DNA of 38,173 nt from Bacteroidales bacterium (GCA_024694675.1 JAILJO010000022.1:1-38173), one strand, 5' to 3'; shown: positions 25,445 through 34,046, numbered from the stretch's first letter. The notes: generated by a model from the letters alone, not told the origin. Numbers and translations are program-made.

Positions 25445-26371
25445 TTACAGAGTCTTGAGCTGGGCTTCTGCCATGGCGGCGTGCTTGGTGCCGGCCAGCT
25501 TCTTGTAATACTCCTTGGCGGTAGCCTTGTCACCAGCCTTCTGGGCGGTGGCGGCTATGGTAAGGATAATGTCTGCGGAATCCTTTGCGTTGGGCTCAAT
25601 CTCCAGATACTTCTTGTAGGCCTCGATGGCATTTGCGCTCTTGCCGCTCTTGGTGTAGATGTTGGCGATGAGCTTGTATGCGTTGGCGGTCTCAAGGTAC
25701 TTGTTGGACTCCTGGAAGGCGGCGATTGCGTCGTCGTTCTTGCCGGCCTTCATGGCAGCCTGGCCCTTCTTGAGGAAGCAGTTGGAAAGGAGTTTTCCGG
25801 TCTTTGCTTCCTGACCGAACTCGCTGGCCTTGAGGAAAGCGTCGATTGCGCCGTCAAGGTTTCCGGTCTGCATGGTGGCCTGACCAAGGAGAAGGTATGC
25901 CTGGCCGTCCTCAGGGTTGAGTTCGACCACCTTCTGGAAGGCGGGGATTGCGTTTGCAAAGTCCTTTGCCTTGATGAGGCTGGAGCCTTTGCGCATGAAA
26001 ACGTTGGGAACAAGGCCGGCGGCTTCAGCTGCCACTTCCTCTGCTCCATATTCTTTTGCTACGGCTTCTGCCTTGGCAAGGGTTTCTACTGCGGTGTCAT
26101 ACTCTGCGCCGTTGATCTGTTCCTTGGCGATGGAGAGAATGGTGCTGGGGATGATTTCCTTACACTTGGTTACCATTTCAGCTGCTTCTGCTTCCTCGCA
26201 GGCCTGGAACTGGGCGAGAGCGCTCATGAAAGAGTTCAGAGCTTCTGTCTTGTTGGACTCGAGGGCTGTTGCTCCGGCGTTGAAAGCTTCGATACCGGCG
26301 TTGTAGTCCTGTGCGGATGCCATAACTGCGGCAAGGGCGAGTGTTCCGATGGCTGCAAATAATCTTTTCAT
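25445..26371 (-). CDS. Exported tetratricopeptide-repeat protein
   Basis: Periplasmic TPR protein (308 aa). Signal peptide MKRLFAAIGTLALAAVMASA. The mature part is a run of 34-residue helical repeats, clearest at DFANAIPAFQKVVELNPEDGQAYLLLGQATMQTGNLDGAIDAF and ANAIEAYKKYLEIEPNAKDS. Composition is Ala/Lys-rich. It would act as a protein-binding scaffold; partner unknown. First gene of a two-gene unit with the U32 gene; divergent from the M16-like gene through overlapping promoters. Confidence 0.9.
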   Translation of the reverse strand: MKRLFAAIGTLALAAVMASAQDYNAGIEAFNAGATALESNKTEALNSFMSALAQFQACEEAEAAEMVTKCKEIIPSTILSIAKEQINGAEYDTAVETLAKAEAVAKEYGAEEVAAEAAGLVPNVFMRKGSSLIKAKDFANAIPAFQKVVELNPEDGQAYLLLGQATMQTGNLDGAIDAFLKASEFGQEAKTGKLLSNCFLKKGQAAMKAGKNDDAIAAFQESNKYLETANAYKLIANIYTKSGKSANAIEAYKKYLEIEPNAKDSADIILTIAATAQKAGDKATAKEYYKKLAGTKHAAMAEAQLKTL

Positions 26372-26413
26372 CTCTTCTATAAGTTTTATTCGTTAGATAT
26401 TCTGGCTCACAAA

Positions 26414-26445
26414 TTGCAAAAATAGCAAATAATGTTGTATTTTTG
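26414..26445 (+). promoter_or_regulatory. Promoter of the M16-like gene
   Basis: TTG (26414-26416), a 21-base spacer and TATTTTTG (26438-26445) match the consensus. The ATG at 26456 is only 10 bases after the -7, so the message has a very short leader. Confidence 0.7.
26417..26424 (-). promoter_or_regulatory. -7 element of the TPR-U32 unit
   Basis: The complement reads TATTTTTG, a perfect match lying inside the spacer of the divergent promoter of the M16-like gene, about 45 bases before the TPR ATG. Confidence 0.6.
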
Positions 26446-26455
26446 CAGCGCGTCC

Positions 26456-28972
26456 ATGACAAATTTTGCGAAATATGTCCTTTTTGCGCTGGCCGTGCTG
26501 GCTAGTTCAATAACCGTGCCAGCGGCAGACCTTCCAACCCTGCCGGTGGATAAACGTATTATCCGCGGAACTCTCGGATGCGGCGCAACTTACTACATGG
26601 TTACCAATCCCACGGAGAAGGGCTATGCGGACATAGCCGTGATTCGAAGGGAGGAAGCCCCGTCACAGGATGCCGTTGCAACCCTGAAGGCTGATTTCTT
26701 CTCCAGGATGGCCATCGCCCCGCGTCAGGAGGGATACCTGTCGGACAACGATGGTTCATCGGTCTTCCGTTATGAGAAAGTAGCCACGGGGAATACCGAG
26801 GTGCTTGATTCCACGCTTCTGTACACATTCGGGCAGATGGCGCTTTCACGCAGTGAGCAGGCCATAATTGTCTGTGGAGACATAGACCCGGTGGAACTGA
26901 AGAAGAAGATGGACATTTTCTCCATGCTGGTTCCGAGGATCCTGGTGAAGGAGGCGCATGCCCCCGACTATGTCTGGGAGCCGTCTCCTGCACCCTACGT
27001 CGTTGTGGACACGGTTCCGGGAAAGGACGATGTGGAGATAAGCGTCACTTATTCATCGGCCCGTATTCCCCAGGCGCTTATGAATACGCCGCAGACGCTG
27101 GCTACCAATATCCTTGCACGGGAGTACCAGACCATACTGGGACACAGGCTGGAGCGTAACCTCAGGGACGCCGGCATTCCTTACGGAGAGATCAAGTTCT
27201 CATCGCTCAGGAGCTGGGAAAGCGGCGGGGATGAGCGCTACGGAGTTGCTGTCACCACCTCTGAGGAGTTCATGGACGCCGCCATGAGAACCATGTCCTC
27301 CACCATCGGTGAGCTGGATTCTTTCGGCGCCAGCCTTACGGAGTTCTCGGATGCCAAGCGTATCCTGAGGCCGTTTTACCTCCGCGGCGCGGCCAGGATG
27401 CCTTCCAATGCGGAAGACGTTGACCGCTGCATTGCGCACTTCCTCTACGGAGCTCCACTGAGCTCCTTCACGGAGGAGTCCAACCTTTTTGCCAGGAGGA
27501 ATGTGCCGGACAGTGTCCAGAGGCGGCATTTCAACCTGTTTGCATCGGCCCTGGCGGAACAGCTCACCAACCTGAGCCTGAAGTATATCATGGGCGCGGA
27601 CTCCCTGGACAAGGACGAGGCCCTGTTCTACTATAACCTGGCGTATCTGTACGGGTCCATCGCATCGTCCGGGAAGGACTATTCCTGGCACTCCGGGGAT
27701 TCCCTGGGGATGGAACGTATCGTCCCTAAATCCCGTATCAAGAGCGAGAAGCTGGAACCCGTCACCGGAGGCAAGCTCTGGACCTTCTCCAACGGCATGA
27801 GAGTGGCCTACAAGCAGATTCCCGGCAGTGGGATGTTCTCCTGGTCCCTGGTCCTTAACGGCGGCCTTTCCTCCATCCAGGACCTTCTTCCCGGGGAAGG
27901 CGGTTACATCGGCGATATGTTTTATCTGTACGATGCCGGTGGCCTCTCCTGCCACGCTTTCCAGGACATAATGGCATCGTCCGGATTAAGTATGGTGCCT
28001 GACGTGGGAGTTTTCTGCATGAGCCTAAGCGGCGACGCCCCTTCCGGAAAACTGGCCTTCCTGCTGAAGTGTCTTGGTGCCCTTGCCAACGACCGCAACT
28101 TCAACTGGGGTGCCTTCGAGGCGTATTCCCACAGCCGGAAGCTAAGTTCCATCCCCACGGAAGAGAGCCTTTCCCTCATAATGGACGCCGGTTTCCCGTA
28201 TGAGTCCGCAAAGAGAGCCGGAGTCCTCACCCCCGAGACCGCCCGTAAGGCCGATAAATACTATCAGATCCGCTTCGCCCGCATGAACGACGGCATCCTG
28301 CTCCTGTCCGGAGACCTGGAGGAGGGTGTGGTGAAAAAGCTGCTCCAGATGCATCTGGGAGGCTTTGACACGGACCGCGGCACGCTTTACAGGCCGCAGG
28401 TGGATTTCAGGCCCACTGTAGGTACCCGCACAATGGAAGGCCGTGGCCCCAAGGGCCTTTATATACTGATGGATACGGAGTATTCCGTCACGGCCCAGAG
28501 CTATTACATGGGAGATATAGCCGCAGAGGCGCTCCGCAGTTCCCTTGTCCGCCACCTGGCGCCGTATGGTTATTACGTGGACGTCCAGGCATCGCTCATG
28601 GTGCTGCCGCAGGAGCGTTTCCGCTTCTACATTTCCTGTCTGCCGGCAAGTCCGGAGGGCCTCCCGGAGGGGACCGTCCAGGACCCGGAAAGGGCCATCA
28701 CCGCCGTGAGGGCGGCTGTCCGGGAAGTGAGTTCAAAGGCTGTGTCGGCGGCGGATCTCAAGACCTGGAAGGCATCGTTCATGGACAATACCAGGGCTTT
28801 CATGGCATCTCCCGAAGGGGCCGTGAACGCAATGGAAGCCCGCTACGCCTTTGGAAAGGATATCTCAAAGTATCAGGACAGCATCAATTCCATTACGCCG
28901 GAAAACATAAAGAGTCTTCTGAAGGCGCTTGCCTCCGGCGGCCGCATCGAGTTCATTGCCGATGAGCAGTAA
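26456..28972 (+). CDS. M16-like protein lacking the metalloprotease active site
   Basis: Exported protein (838 aa) with the two-half layout of M16 (pitrilysin/insulinase) peptidases. The signal peptide is in MTNFAKYVLFALAVLASSITVPAADL. Half one has a strand like TYYMVTNPTEKGYADIAVI and the IIVCGDIDPVELKKK segment seen after the active domain; half two opens WTFSNGMRVAYKQIPGSGMFSWSLVLNGGLSSI. No HxxEH occurs where the zinc site belongs: half two reads GEGGYIGDMF there, and half one has a shortened loop. It is thus likely an inactive subunit or binding protein. An upstream ATG at 26432 lies within the promoter; 26456 is preferred. The stop overlaps the DUF3109 gene start. Confidence 0.75.
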   Translation: MTNFAKYVLFALAVLASSITVPAADLPTLPVDKRIIRGTLGCGATYYMVTNPTEKGYADIAVIRREEAPSQDAVATLKADFFSRMAIAPRQEGYLSDNDGSSVFRYEKVATGNTEVLDSTLLYTFGQMALSRSEQAIIVCGDIDPVELKKKMDIFSMLVPRILVKEAHAPDYVWEPSPAPYVVVDTVPGKDDVEISVTYSSARIPQALMNTPQTLATNILAREYQTILGHRLERNLRDAGIPYGEIKFSSLRSWESGGDERYGVAVTTSEEFMDAAMRTMSSTIGELDSFGASLTEFSDAKRILRPFYLRGAARMPSNAEDVDRCIAHFLYGAPLSSFTEESNLFARRNVPDSVQRRHFNLFASALAEQLTNLSLKYIMGADSLDKDEALFYYNLAYLYGSIASSGKDYSWHSGDSLGMERIVPKSRIKSEKLEPVTGGKLWTFSNGMRVAYKQIPGSGMFSWSLVLNGGLSSIQDLLPGEGGYIGDMFYLYDAGGLSCHAFQDIMASSGLSMVPDVGVFCMSLSGDAPSGKLAFLLKCLGALANDRNFNWGAFEAYSHSRKLSSIPTEESLSLIMDAGFPYESAKRAGVLTPETARKADKYYQIRFARMNDGILLLSGDLEEGVVKKLLQMHLGGFDTDRGTLYRPQVDFRPTVGTRTMEGRGPKGLYILMDTEYSVTAQSYYMGDIAAEALRSSLVRHLAPYGYYVDVQASLMVLPQERFRFYISCLPASPEGLPEGTVQDPERAITAVRAAVREVSSKAVSAADLKTWKASFMDNTRAFMASPEGAVNAMEARYAFGKDISKYQDSINSITPENIKSLLKALASGGRIEFIADEQ

Positions 28973-29567
28973 AGATTTCGGTACCATAATAGAAATAGGC
29001 GACATCCTTGTCTCTGAAGATGTGGTCACGGAGTTCTTTGCCTGTGATTACCCCGTCTGCAAGGGCTGCTGCTGCATCATAGGGGACAGCGGCGCCCCTC
29101 TCAAGGAAGAGGAACTGGAGCCGCTGGAGGCTGCTTACGACGTGTTTTCTCCTCTTATGAGTGAGGCCGGACGCGTGGCAGTTGACGCTAAAGGCTTCTT
29201 CGAAACAGACAGGGAAGGGGACATTGTGACGCCCGTTGTTCCGGGAAGGGAAGAATGTGCCTATTGCCGGATAGACAAGGACGGGAACTGCACCTGCGCC
29301 ATTGAAACGCAGTACCTGAAAGGGCTCTGCAGTTTCCGGAAGCCCGTTTCCTGCAGCCTGTATCCCATCCGCGTGGTGGACCTTGGCGGCGGAAGGCTGG
29401 GCCTTAACCTTCACCGCTGGCACATCTGCAGGGACGCCTATGAAAAAGGGCGCCGCGAAGGAATCCATGTATACGAATTCCTCCGCGGGCCTCTTACAGA
29501 TGCCTTTGGGGCCGATTTTTACTCAGCGCTTGCAGAGGCTGCCAAGATCTTGAGGGCCTCCTCGTAG
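28962..29567 (+). CDS. DUF3109 family cysteine-rich protein
   Basis: Protein of the DUF3109 family (201 aa), cytoplasmic. Cysteine clusters are visible in FFACDYPVCKGCCCIIGDSG (about 20-40), CAYCRIDKDGNCTCAIE (about 92-110) and later FRKPVSCSLYPIRV, a pattern shared with YkgJ-type zinc/iron-binding proteins. Function unknown. The ATG lies within the last codons of the M16-like gene (11-base overlap), implying coupling, and this start matches the family N-terminus better than an upstream frame inside the M16-like gene. The 3' end overlaps the convergent DUF2007 gene by 49 bases. Confidence 0.88.
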   Translation: MSSKDFGTIIEIGDILVSEDVVTEFFACDYPVCKGCCCIIGDSGAPLKEEELEPLEAAYDVFSPLMSEAGRVAVDAKGFFETDREGDIVTPVVPGREECAYCRIDKDGNCTCAIETQYLKGLCSFRKPVSCSLYPIRVVDLGGGRLGLNLHRWHICRDAYEKGRREGIHVYEFLRGPLTDAFGADFYSALAEAAKILRASS

Positions 29568-29743
29568 TCGCTTTCGTTAACCTTCACTTCAATCTCCCTT
29601 ACATAGCCCAGGGAAGGGTACGATGAATCCGCGCCGAACACGCCGGCGGGGATGCCGTGGTCTCCAAGAAGGGCGGCGCAGATGTCTGCCTGGAACTTCT
29701 CGTTGAACGTTGCCACGGTCTTGAATTCCTGTTTATCACTCAT
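29519..29743 (-). CDS. DUF2007 domain small protein
   Basis: Small cytoplasmic protein (74 aa) of the DUF2007 family, sometimes labelled putative signal-transducing protein by its ACT-like ferredoxin fold. The pattern VATFNEKFQADICAALLGDHGIPAGVF followed by EIEVKVNESDYEEALKIL is characteristic. Function unknown. Last gene of the hemW operon: its ATG overlaps the preceding stop by 8 bases. Its last 49 bases lie antisense to the end of the DUF3109 gene. Confidence 0.85.
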   Translation of the reverse strand: MSDKQEFKTVATFNEKFQADICAALLGDHGIPAGVFGADSSYPSLGYVREIEVKVNESDYEEALKILAASASAE

Positions 29744-30203
29744 AGCTGTTGATATTACGGTCTATTGACATTACCACGCGGGCGAGGTCTCTCATGAGGC
29801 CTTCTGCCTGGAAGCCGCCCAGCTGTGGTGTGATGGTAATGGTGTCTTCCCAGAGGCGCGCTATGCGGGCAACCGGGGAAGCGAGGTGGTAGCGGAGTTC
29901 TCCTTCCGGGGACTCGCTTTCAAGGACATAGCCCCTCTGCTGCATGGCCTTGTCTATGCCGTCGCGGTGTTCTGCAGGCTCACCTTTGGCCCTGATGTTT
30001 CGCTTTCCATAGCCCATGAAGGGATATGCGAAGCTCACCACGAAGAACACTCCTGCAATGTATCCTATGGACTTCCAGCCCTCCCTGAACGCCACGTTGA
30101 CGTCCTTGGAGACCAGTCCTGCAAGCATGAGGGCTCCTATGATTACGGTGAAGATGACCGTAACCTGGATAAAGTATTTGATAGCTCTGCGGATATGCTT
30201 CAT
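29736..30203 (-). CDS. Uncharacterised two-helix membrane protein
   Basis: Not recognised as a named family (155 aa). Two membrane helices (about 11-32, YFIQVTVIFTVIIGALMLAG, and 46-64, SIGYIAGVFFVVSFAYPFMG) are followed by a soluble ~90-residue domain with the arginine/aspartate-rich segment ASPVARIARLWEDTITI. Homologous small proteins occur next to hemW in Bacteroidales as far as I recall. It overlaps hemW by 4 bases (ATGA). Confidence 0.75.
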   Translation of the reverse strand: MKHIRRAIKYFIQVTVIFTVIIGALMLAGLVSKDVNVAFREGWKSIGYIAGVFFVVSFAYPFMGYGKRNIRAKGEPAEHRDGIDKAMQQRGYVLESESPEGELRYHLASPVARIARLWEDTITITPQLGGFQAEGLMRDLARVVMSIDRNINSYE

Positions 30204-31276
30204 ACCAGTTCTCTTATTATTTCATCGGACACGAAGAAGTGGTCTTCAGGGATGCGGAAGCGGCGGCCTTCCTTCACCAGGGCGCGCTCTCCAAGGAGGG
30301 AGTCTATGGTGGCGCCGCTGCAGTTGCTGCGGAGGAATTCCTCGTCTATGCCGCGGGATGTGCGGAGGGCCAGCATGAGGGTTTCAATCTTTTCGTCCTC
30401 TACGCTCAGGGCCTCGTCCGTGTGGGTGTAGCCTTCAATCTCAGAGCTGTTCCATCCGCGGCCGCGGCCGGTGAAGGAATGGGCGGCGGGGCCGAAGCCC
30501 ACGTAGGGCTTCCTTTGCCAGTAACCTCCGTTGTGGACGGCCTCGAAGCCGGGTTTTGCGAAGTTTGAAATCTCGTAATGGTTGTAGCCGGCAGCGGCTG
30601 CTTTGCGGCAGAGAGTGTAGTACTGGCGCCAGCACTGCTCGTCCGTGGCTTCCACGTAGTCTCCGGTTTCCAGCATGTGGGTGAGGGCGTTGTCTCCCTC
30701 TATGGTGAGCTGGTAGCATGAGATGTGGTTCACGCCAAGGGCCAGGGCCTCGTCAATAGTAGCTTCCCAGGTGCTGTCACTGAGGTTGGAAAGGCCGAAG
30801 ATAAGGTCTATGCTGAGGTTCTGGATACCGGCCTCGCGGACTATCCTTATGGCTTCGCGGGCCCTTTCCGCATTGTGGCGGCGGTTCATCCAGCGGAGGA
30901 GGTCATCGTCAAAGGACTGGACGCCCATGCTTATTCTGTCCACGCCAAGGGTCATGAGGCTCCTGACGTATGAGACGCCTTTCTGGACGATGTCTTCCGG
31001 GTTCACTTCCATAGTGAACTCCGCCCAGGGGCCGCCGTGGCCGCATTCCGCCAGGGTAAGGAGGATTTTGGTAAGGGCGGGAAGGGGTAGGAGCGACGGG
31101 GTGCCGCCGCCGAAGTACAGCGTGGGAAGCGATGGGTCTATTTCCTTTGCACGTTCCCGGATTTCAGCACAGACGGCCTCTGTGTATTTGTTCACAAGGC
31201 CGTCTGTGGCGATCTCCGAATAGAAGTCGCAGTAAGTGCAGAAACTCCTGCAGAAGGGTACGTGGATGTAAATCAT
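30200..31276 (-). CDS. hemW: HemW, radical SAM heme chaperone
   Basis: Radical SAM protein (358 aa) formerly annotated as oxygen-independent coproporphyrinogen III oxidase; known HemW proteins bind and deliver heme. The 4Fe-4S motif CxxxCxxC is at residues 9, 13 and 16, GGGTPSLLP follows at about 55-63, and HNGGYWQRKPYVGFGPAAHSF carries the HNxxYW block associated with heme binding. It lacks the fourth cysteine of true HemN. The ATG at 31276 overlaps the upstream TGA as ATGA; an ATG four codons earlier is less likely. Confidence 0.93.
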   Translation of the reverse strand: MIYIHVPFCRSFCTYCDFYSEIATDGLVNKYTEAVCAEIRERAKEIDPSLPTLYFGGGTPSLLPLPALTKILLTLAECGHGGPWAEFTMEVNPEDIVQKGVSYVRSLMTLGVDRISMGVQSFDDDLLRWMNRRHNAERAREAIRIVREAGIQNLSIDLIFGLSNLSDSTWEATIDEALALGVNHISCYQLTIEGDNALTHMLETGDYVEATDEQCWRQYYTLCRKAAAAGYNHYEISNFAKPGFEAVHNGGYWQRKPYVGFGPAAHSFTGRGRGWNSSEIEGYTHTDEALSVEDEKIETLMLALRTSRGIDEEFLRSNCSGATIDSLLGERALVKEGRRFRIPEDHFFVSDEIIRELV

Positions 31277-32184
31277 CGGAGCATGCACTCCGCGCCTCCG
31301 AGGAGGCTCTTCTCCGTGTACACCTCAAGGGTGTAGATGCCCTTTACGAACTCTCCGGTGTCGTTGATGTAGATGGAGAGGTCTACCTCGTTGCCTTCGT
31401 AGTCCACTTCACGGGAGGCCGTGGCCTGGAAGGTCTGGCCTGCGCAGGTGAATTCAGTGGACTCGTTGTTCATGAGGAGGATGCCTTCAGGGTCCTTTAC
31501 GCGGACATACACGCGGACGGGGCCGCGGTCTGCCAGGGAGTTCTCCACCAGCGAAAGGTTGGCCAGCATGTAACGTACGCGGCTGTGGCGGTCTCCGGGT
31601 TTGTCATTGTTGTACATAGCCTGGAGGCTGATTCCGCGGGCCTTGAGAATCTTGCCGGTGCTCACCTTGGAGGAGAGCTCGCTCACCTGTGCGGTGAGTT
31701 CCTCGTTCCTCTGGCGGCTTTCTGCGGCTTCCCTGCGGGCTGCCGCGGCGTCTGCCGTGAGCTTCTTGTTCAGGGTGTTCAGGGAGTCTATCTGGACTAT
31801 ATAGCCCTTCATGATGGTACGGAGGGTACCAAGCTCTTTCTCATACTGGCGGATCTTGGCGCGGTTGGTGGCCTCAGTCTTTGACAGTTTGTCAATGAGG
31901 AGGGCAACCTGCTCACGGGAAGTATCCAGCTGGTGGTTGATGGACTCGTAGTCTGAGCTGAGGGATGCGAAATCGCTCTGGAGATCTGTCATTTGCTGAG
32001 CCAGTTCAGCCTTTTCGCTTTCAAGCTGGTTTACGAGGTTGTTTCTCTGGTAAAGCATGTAGCCCAGCACTCCTGCAAGGGCCAGTGCAATCACTATAAG
32101 TATCCAAAGGGTGGTCTTGAGACCGCCGTTGGCTTTGCGTTCGCGCTCTTCGCGCTCAATTCTCTCGAGGGGATCTTCTGCCAT
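31273..32184 (-). CDS. Membrane-anchored coiled-coil protein
   Basis: Not a named family that I can fix (303 aa). A charged cytoplasmic head (LERIEREERERKANGG), one membrane helix (about 23-44) and a long periplasmic coiled coil (about 48-170, e.g. LESEKAELAQQMTDLQSDFASL) lead to a C-terminal beta-sandwich-like domain (about 180-303). Such proteins are widespread in Bacteroidota and probably structural; function unknown. First gene of the operon with hemW, expressed from the palindromic promoter at 32209-32226. Confidence 0.85.
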   Translation of the reverse strand: MAEDPLERIEREERERKANGGLKTTLWILIVIALALAGVLGYMLYQRNNLVNQLESEKAELAQQMTDLQSDFASLSSDYESINHQLDTSREQVALLIDKLSKTEATNRAKIRQYEKELGTLRTIMKGYIVQIDSLNTLNKKLTADAAAARREAAESRQRNEELTAQVSELSSKVSTGKILKARGISLQAMYNNDKPGDRHSRVRYMLANLSLVENSLADRGPVRVYVRVKDPEGILLMNNESTEFTCAGQTFQATASREVDYEGNEVDLSIYINDTGEFVKGIYTLEVYTEKSLLGGAECMLR

Positions 32185-32208
32185 GATAGTAGATGTTTTT
32201 AATTAATG

Positions 32209-32226
32209 CAAATATAGCTATATTTG
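32209..32226. promoter_or_regulatory. Palindromic bidirectional -7 element
   Basis: CAAATATAGCTATATTTG is a perfect 18-base palindrome that reads TATATTTG, the full TAnnTTTG consensus, on both strands (32219-32226 plus; complement of 32209-32216 minus). It lies between two divergent genes: 24 bases before the minus-strand ATG at 32184 and 14 bases before the plus-strand ATG at 32241. Polymerase could not occupy both at once. Confidence 0.7.
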
Positions 32227-32240
32227 TCAAAACTAATGCC

Positions 32241-34046
32241 ATGAATGCTGTTATTTGTGAAAGATTGGAAGCCGTCCGCTCCATGATGAGGGAAAATGGC
32301 TGGGATATCCTGATAATTACGGGAAGCGATCCCCATTTCAGCGAGTATCCCGCCACCCGCTGGTCCCAGGTACGTTTCCTCACCGGTTTCACCGGGGAGG
32401 CGGGGGACGTGGTGGTGACGGCGGACCACGCCGGCCTCTGGACGGACACCAGGTATTTCATCCAGGCCAGGACTCAGCTGGAAGGCACCGGAGTGGTTCT
32501 TCACAAGATGAGGGTGCCGGAGCAGGTGCCCATCCCGCAGTGGATAGCGTCCCTAGGCATGGACAGCCCGGTAATAGCCGTTGACGGCCTTTGCCAGAGT
32601 GTGGCAGGAGTGCAGGATCTGCAGGATGCCGTTCCTGGAGCGGTCATAGTCCCGGTGGCCGATATCCTTTCGCCGCTTTGGCCGGGAAGGCCGGAGGTGC
32701 CGTCGTCGCCGGTGATAACCCTGGGGGAAGACATCGTGGGGGAAAGCCGCGAGGTCAAGCTCCGGGCGCTCCGCAAATGGCTGGTCCTTCGCGGGGCGGA
32801 TGCCATTTTCATAGGGTCCCTGGACCAGATTGCATGGCTTCTGAACGTGCGTGGAAGCGACGTGGAGTACAACCCCGTGGTCATTTCCTACCTCCTTGTG
32901 ACCATGGACGATGCCTTCTGGTTCGTCCGCAAGGACCCGTACGCAGACCTGGATTCGGAGACGGAAGACTCCTTCGCGGAACTGGCGGCTGACGGCGTCC
33001 AGGTGAGGGATTATGACGATGCGGCCTTTTCGCTGTCGTCCCTGAAGGCGGACGGGGTGGACAGGATTTGCGTGGATCCGGCGCAGCTTAGCCTGTCGCT
33101 CCGGGAGGCCATCGACCAGGGGGATTCGCTGCCGCAGGTGGAGTACGCCGCATCTCCGGTACCGCTCATGAAGGCGGTGAAAAATGCCACTGAGATAGAC
33201 GGGATGCGGGAGGCGCACGTTGAGGACGGCATCGTGATGGAGAAGTTCCTCTTCTGGCTTTCCTCGCACGCCGGACAGGTGGACGAGTGGCAGGCGGCGC
33301 AGTATCTTGGCTCTCTGCGCGCTGCCGTTCCGGGATACAGGGGGGACAGTTTTGAGACAATATCGGCCTACGGACCGGGGGCGGCGCTGCCGCATTACGT
33401 TACGCCCCGGGAGGGTTCCGCCCTTCTGGAACCGCACGGACTTTACCTTGTGGATTCCGGCGGCCAGTACGTTTTTGGTACCACGGACATTACGCGGACG
33501 GTGCCTCTGGGGCCCTGTACGCCGCTGGAGGTTGAGGACTATACTTTAGTACTTAAAGGACACATAGGCCTTGCCATGGCACTTTTCCCGCGCGGAACGG
33601 CGGGATGCCAGATAGACGCCCTGGCCCGTGAGCCGCTGTGGCAGGCAAAGCGGAACTTCGGCCACGGGACCGGTCACGGCGTGGGATTCTTCCTGAACGT
33701 GCACGAAGGCCCGCAGGACATCAGGCAGAATTTCAATTCACAGCCTCTCCTTCCCGGAATGATCTGTTCCGACGAGCCCGGCATCTACCGCGAAGGCATG
33801 CACGGCGTCAGGCACGAAAACCTTGTCCTGGTGCGCGGCGTTGGAGACAACGAATTCGGCTCCTGGCTTGGCTTCGAGACGCTTACGCTTTGCCATTTTG
33901 ATACATCGTGCCTGGATGTATCGTTATTGACAGATGCGGAGAGAAACTGGCTCAATGCGTATAATGAGCATGTCTATAACGTGCTGTCGCCGCGTCTTCC
34001 CGCGGACGTCGCGGCCTGGCTGCGTTCCAAAACCTTATCCGTATGA
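32241..34046 (+). CDS. pepP: Xaa-Pro aminopeptidase (M24B)
   Basis: Aminopeptidase P (601 aa) removing N-terminal residues before proline, cytoplasmic. It has two creatinase-like N-terminal domains (about 1-150 and 160-310) and a pita-bread catalytic domain (about 315-550) with all five metal ligands: Asp405 (VDSGGQY), Asp416 (GTTDITRT), His479 (GHGTGHGVG), Glu512 (SDEPGIY) and Glu526 (RHENL). The three-domain ~600-residue form resembles the eukaryotic APP1 type and is normal for Bacteroidales. An open frame extends 16 codons upstream through the promoter; 32241 is the start. Overlaps the Nudix gene by 4 bases. Confidence 0.94.
   Translation: MNAVICERLEAVRSMMRENGWDILIITGSDPHFSEYPATRWSQVRFLTGFTGEAGDVVVTADHAGLWTDTRYFIQARTQLEGTGVVLHKMRVPEQVPIPQWIASLGMDSPVIAVDGLCQSVAGVQDLQDAVPGAVIVPVADILSPLWPGRPEVPSSPVITLGEDIVGESREVKLRALRKWLVLRGADAIFIGSLDQIAWLLNVRGSDVEYNPVVISYLLVTMDDAFWFVRKDPYADLDSETEDSFAELAADGVQVRDYDDAAFSLSSLKADGVDRICVDPAQLSLSLREAIDQGDSLPQVEYAASPVPLMKAVKNATEIDGMREAHVEDGIVMEKFLFWLSSHAGQVDEWQAAQYLGSLRAAVPGYRGDSFETISAYGPGAALPHYVTPREGSALLEPHGLYLVDSGGQYVFGTTDITRTVPLGPCTPLEVEDYTLVLKGHIGLAMALFPRGTAGCQIDALAREPLWQAKRNFGHGTGHGVGFFLNVHEGPQDIRQNFNSQPLLPGMICSDEPGIYREGMHGVRHENLVLVRGVGDNEFGSWLGFETLTLCHFDTSCLDVSLLTDAERNWLNAYNEHVYNVLSPRLPADVAAWLRSKTLSV

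Noticed and set aside
25481..26362. 293-codon open frame on the plus strand, rich in Gly, Leu and Cys
   Set aside because: Exact antisense of the TPR gene; its repetitive look mirrors the TPR repeats.
32553..33437. 294-codon open frame on the minus strand
   Set aside because: Antisense to pepP, whose catalytic residues are all intact.
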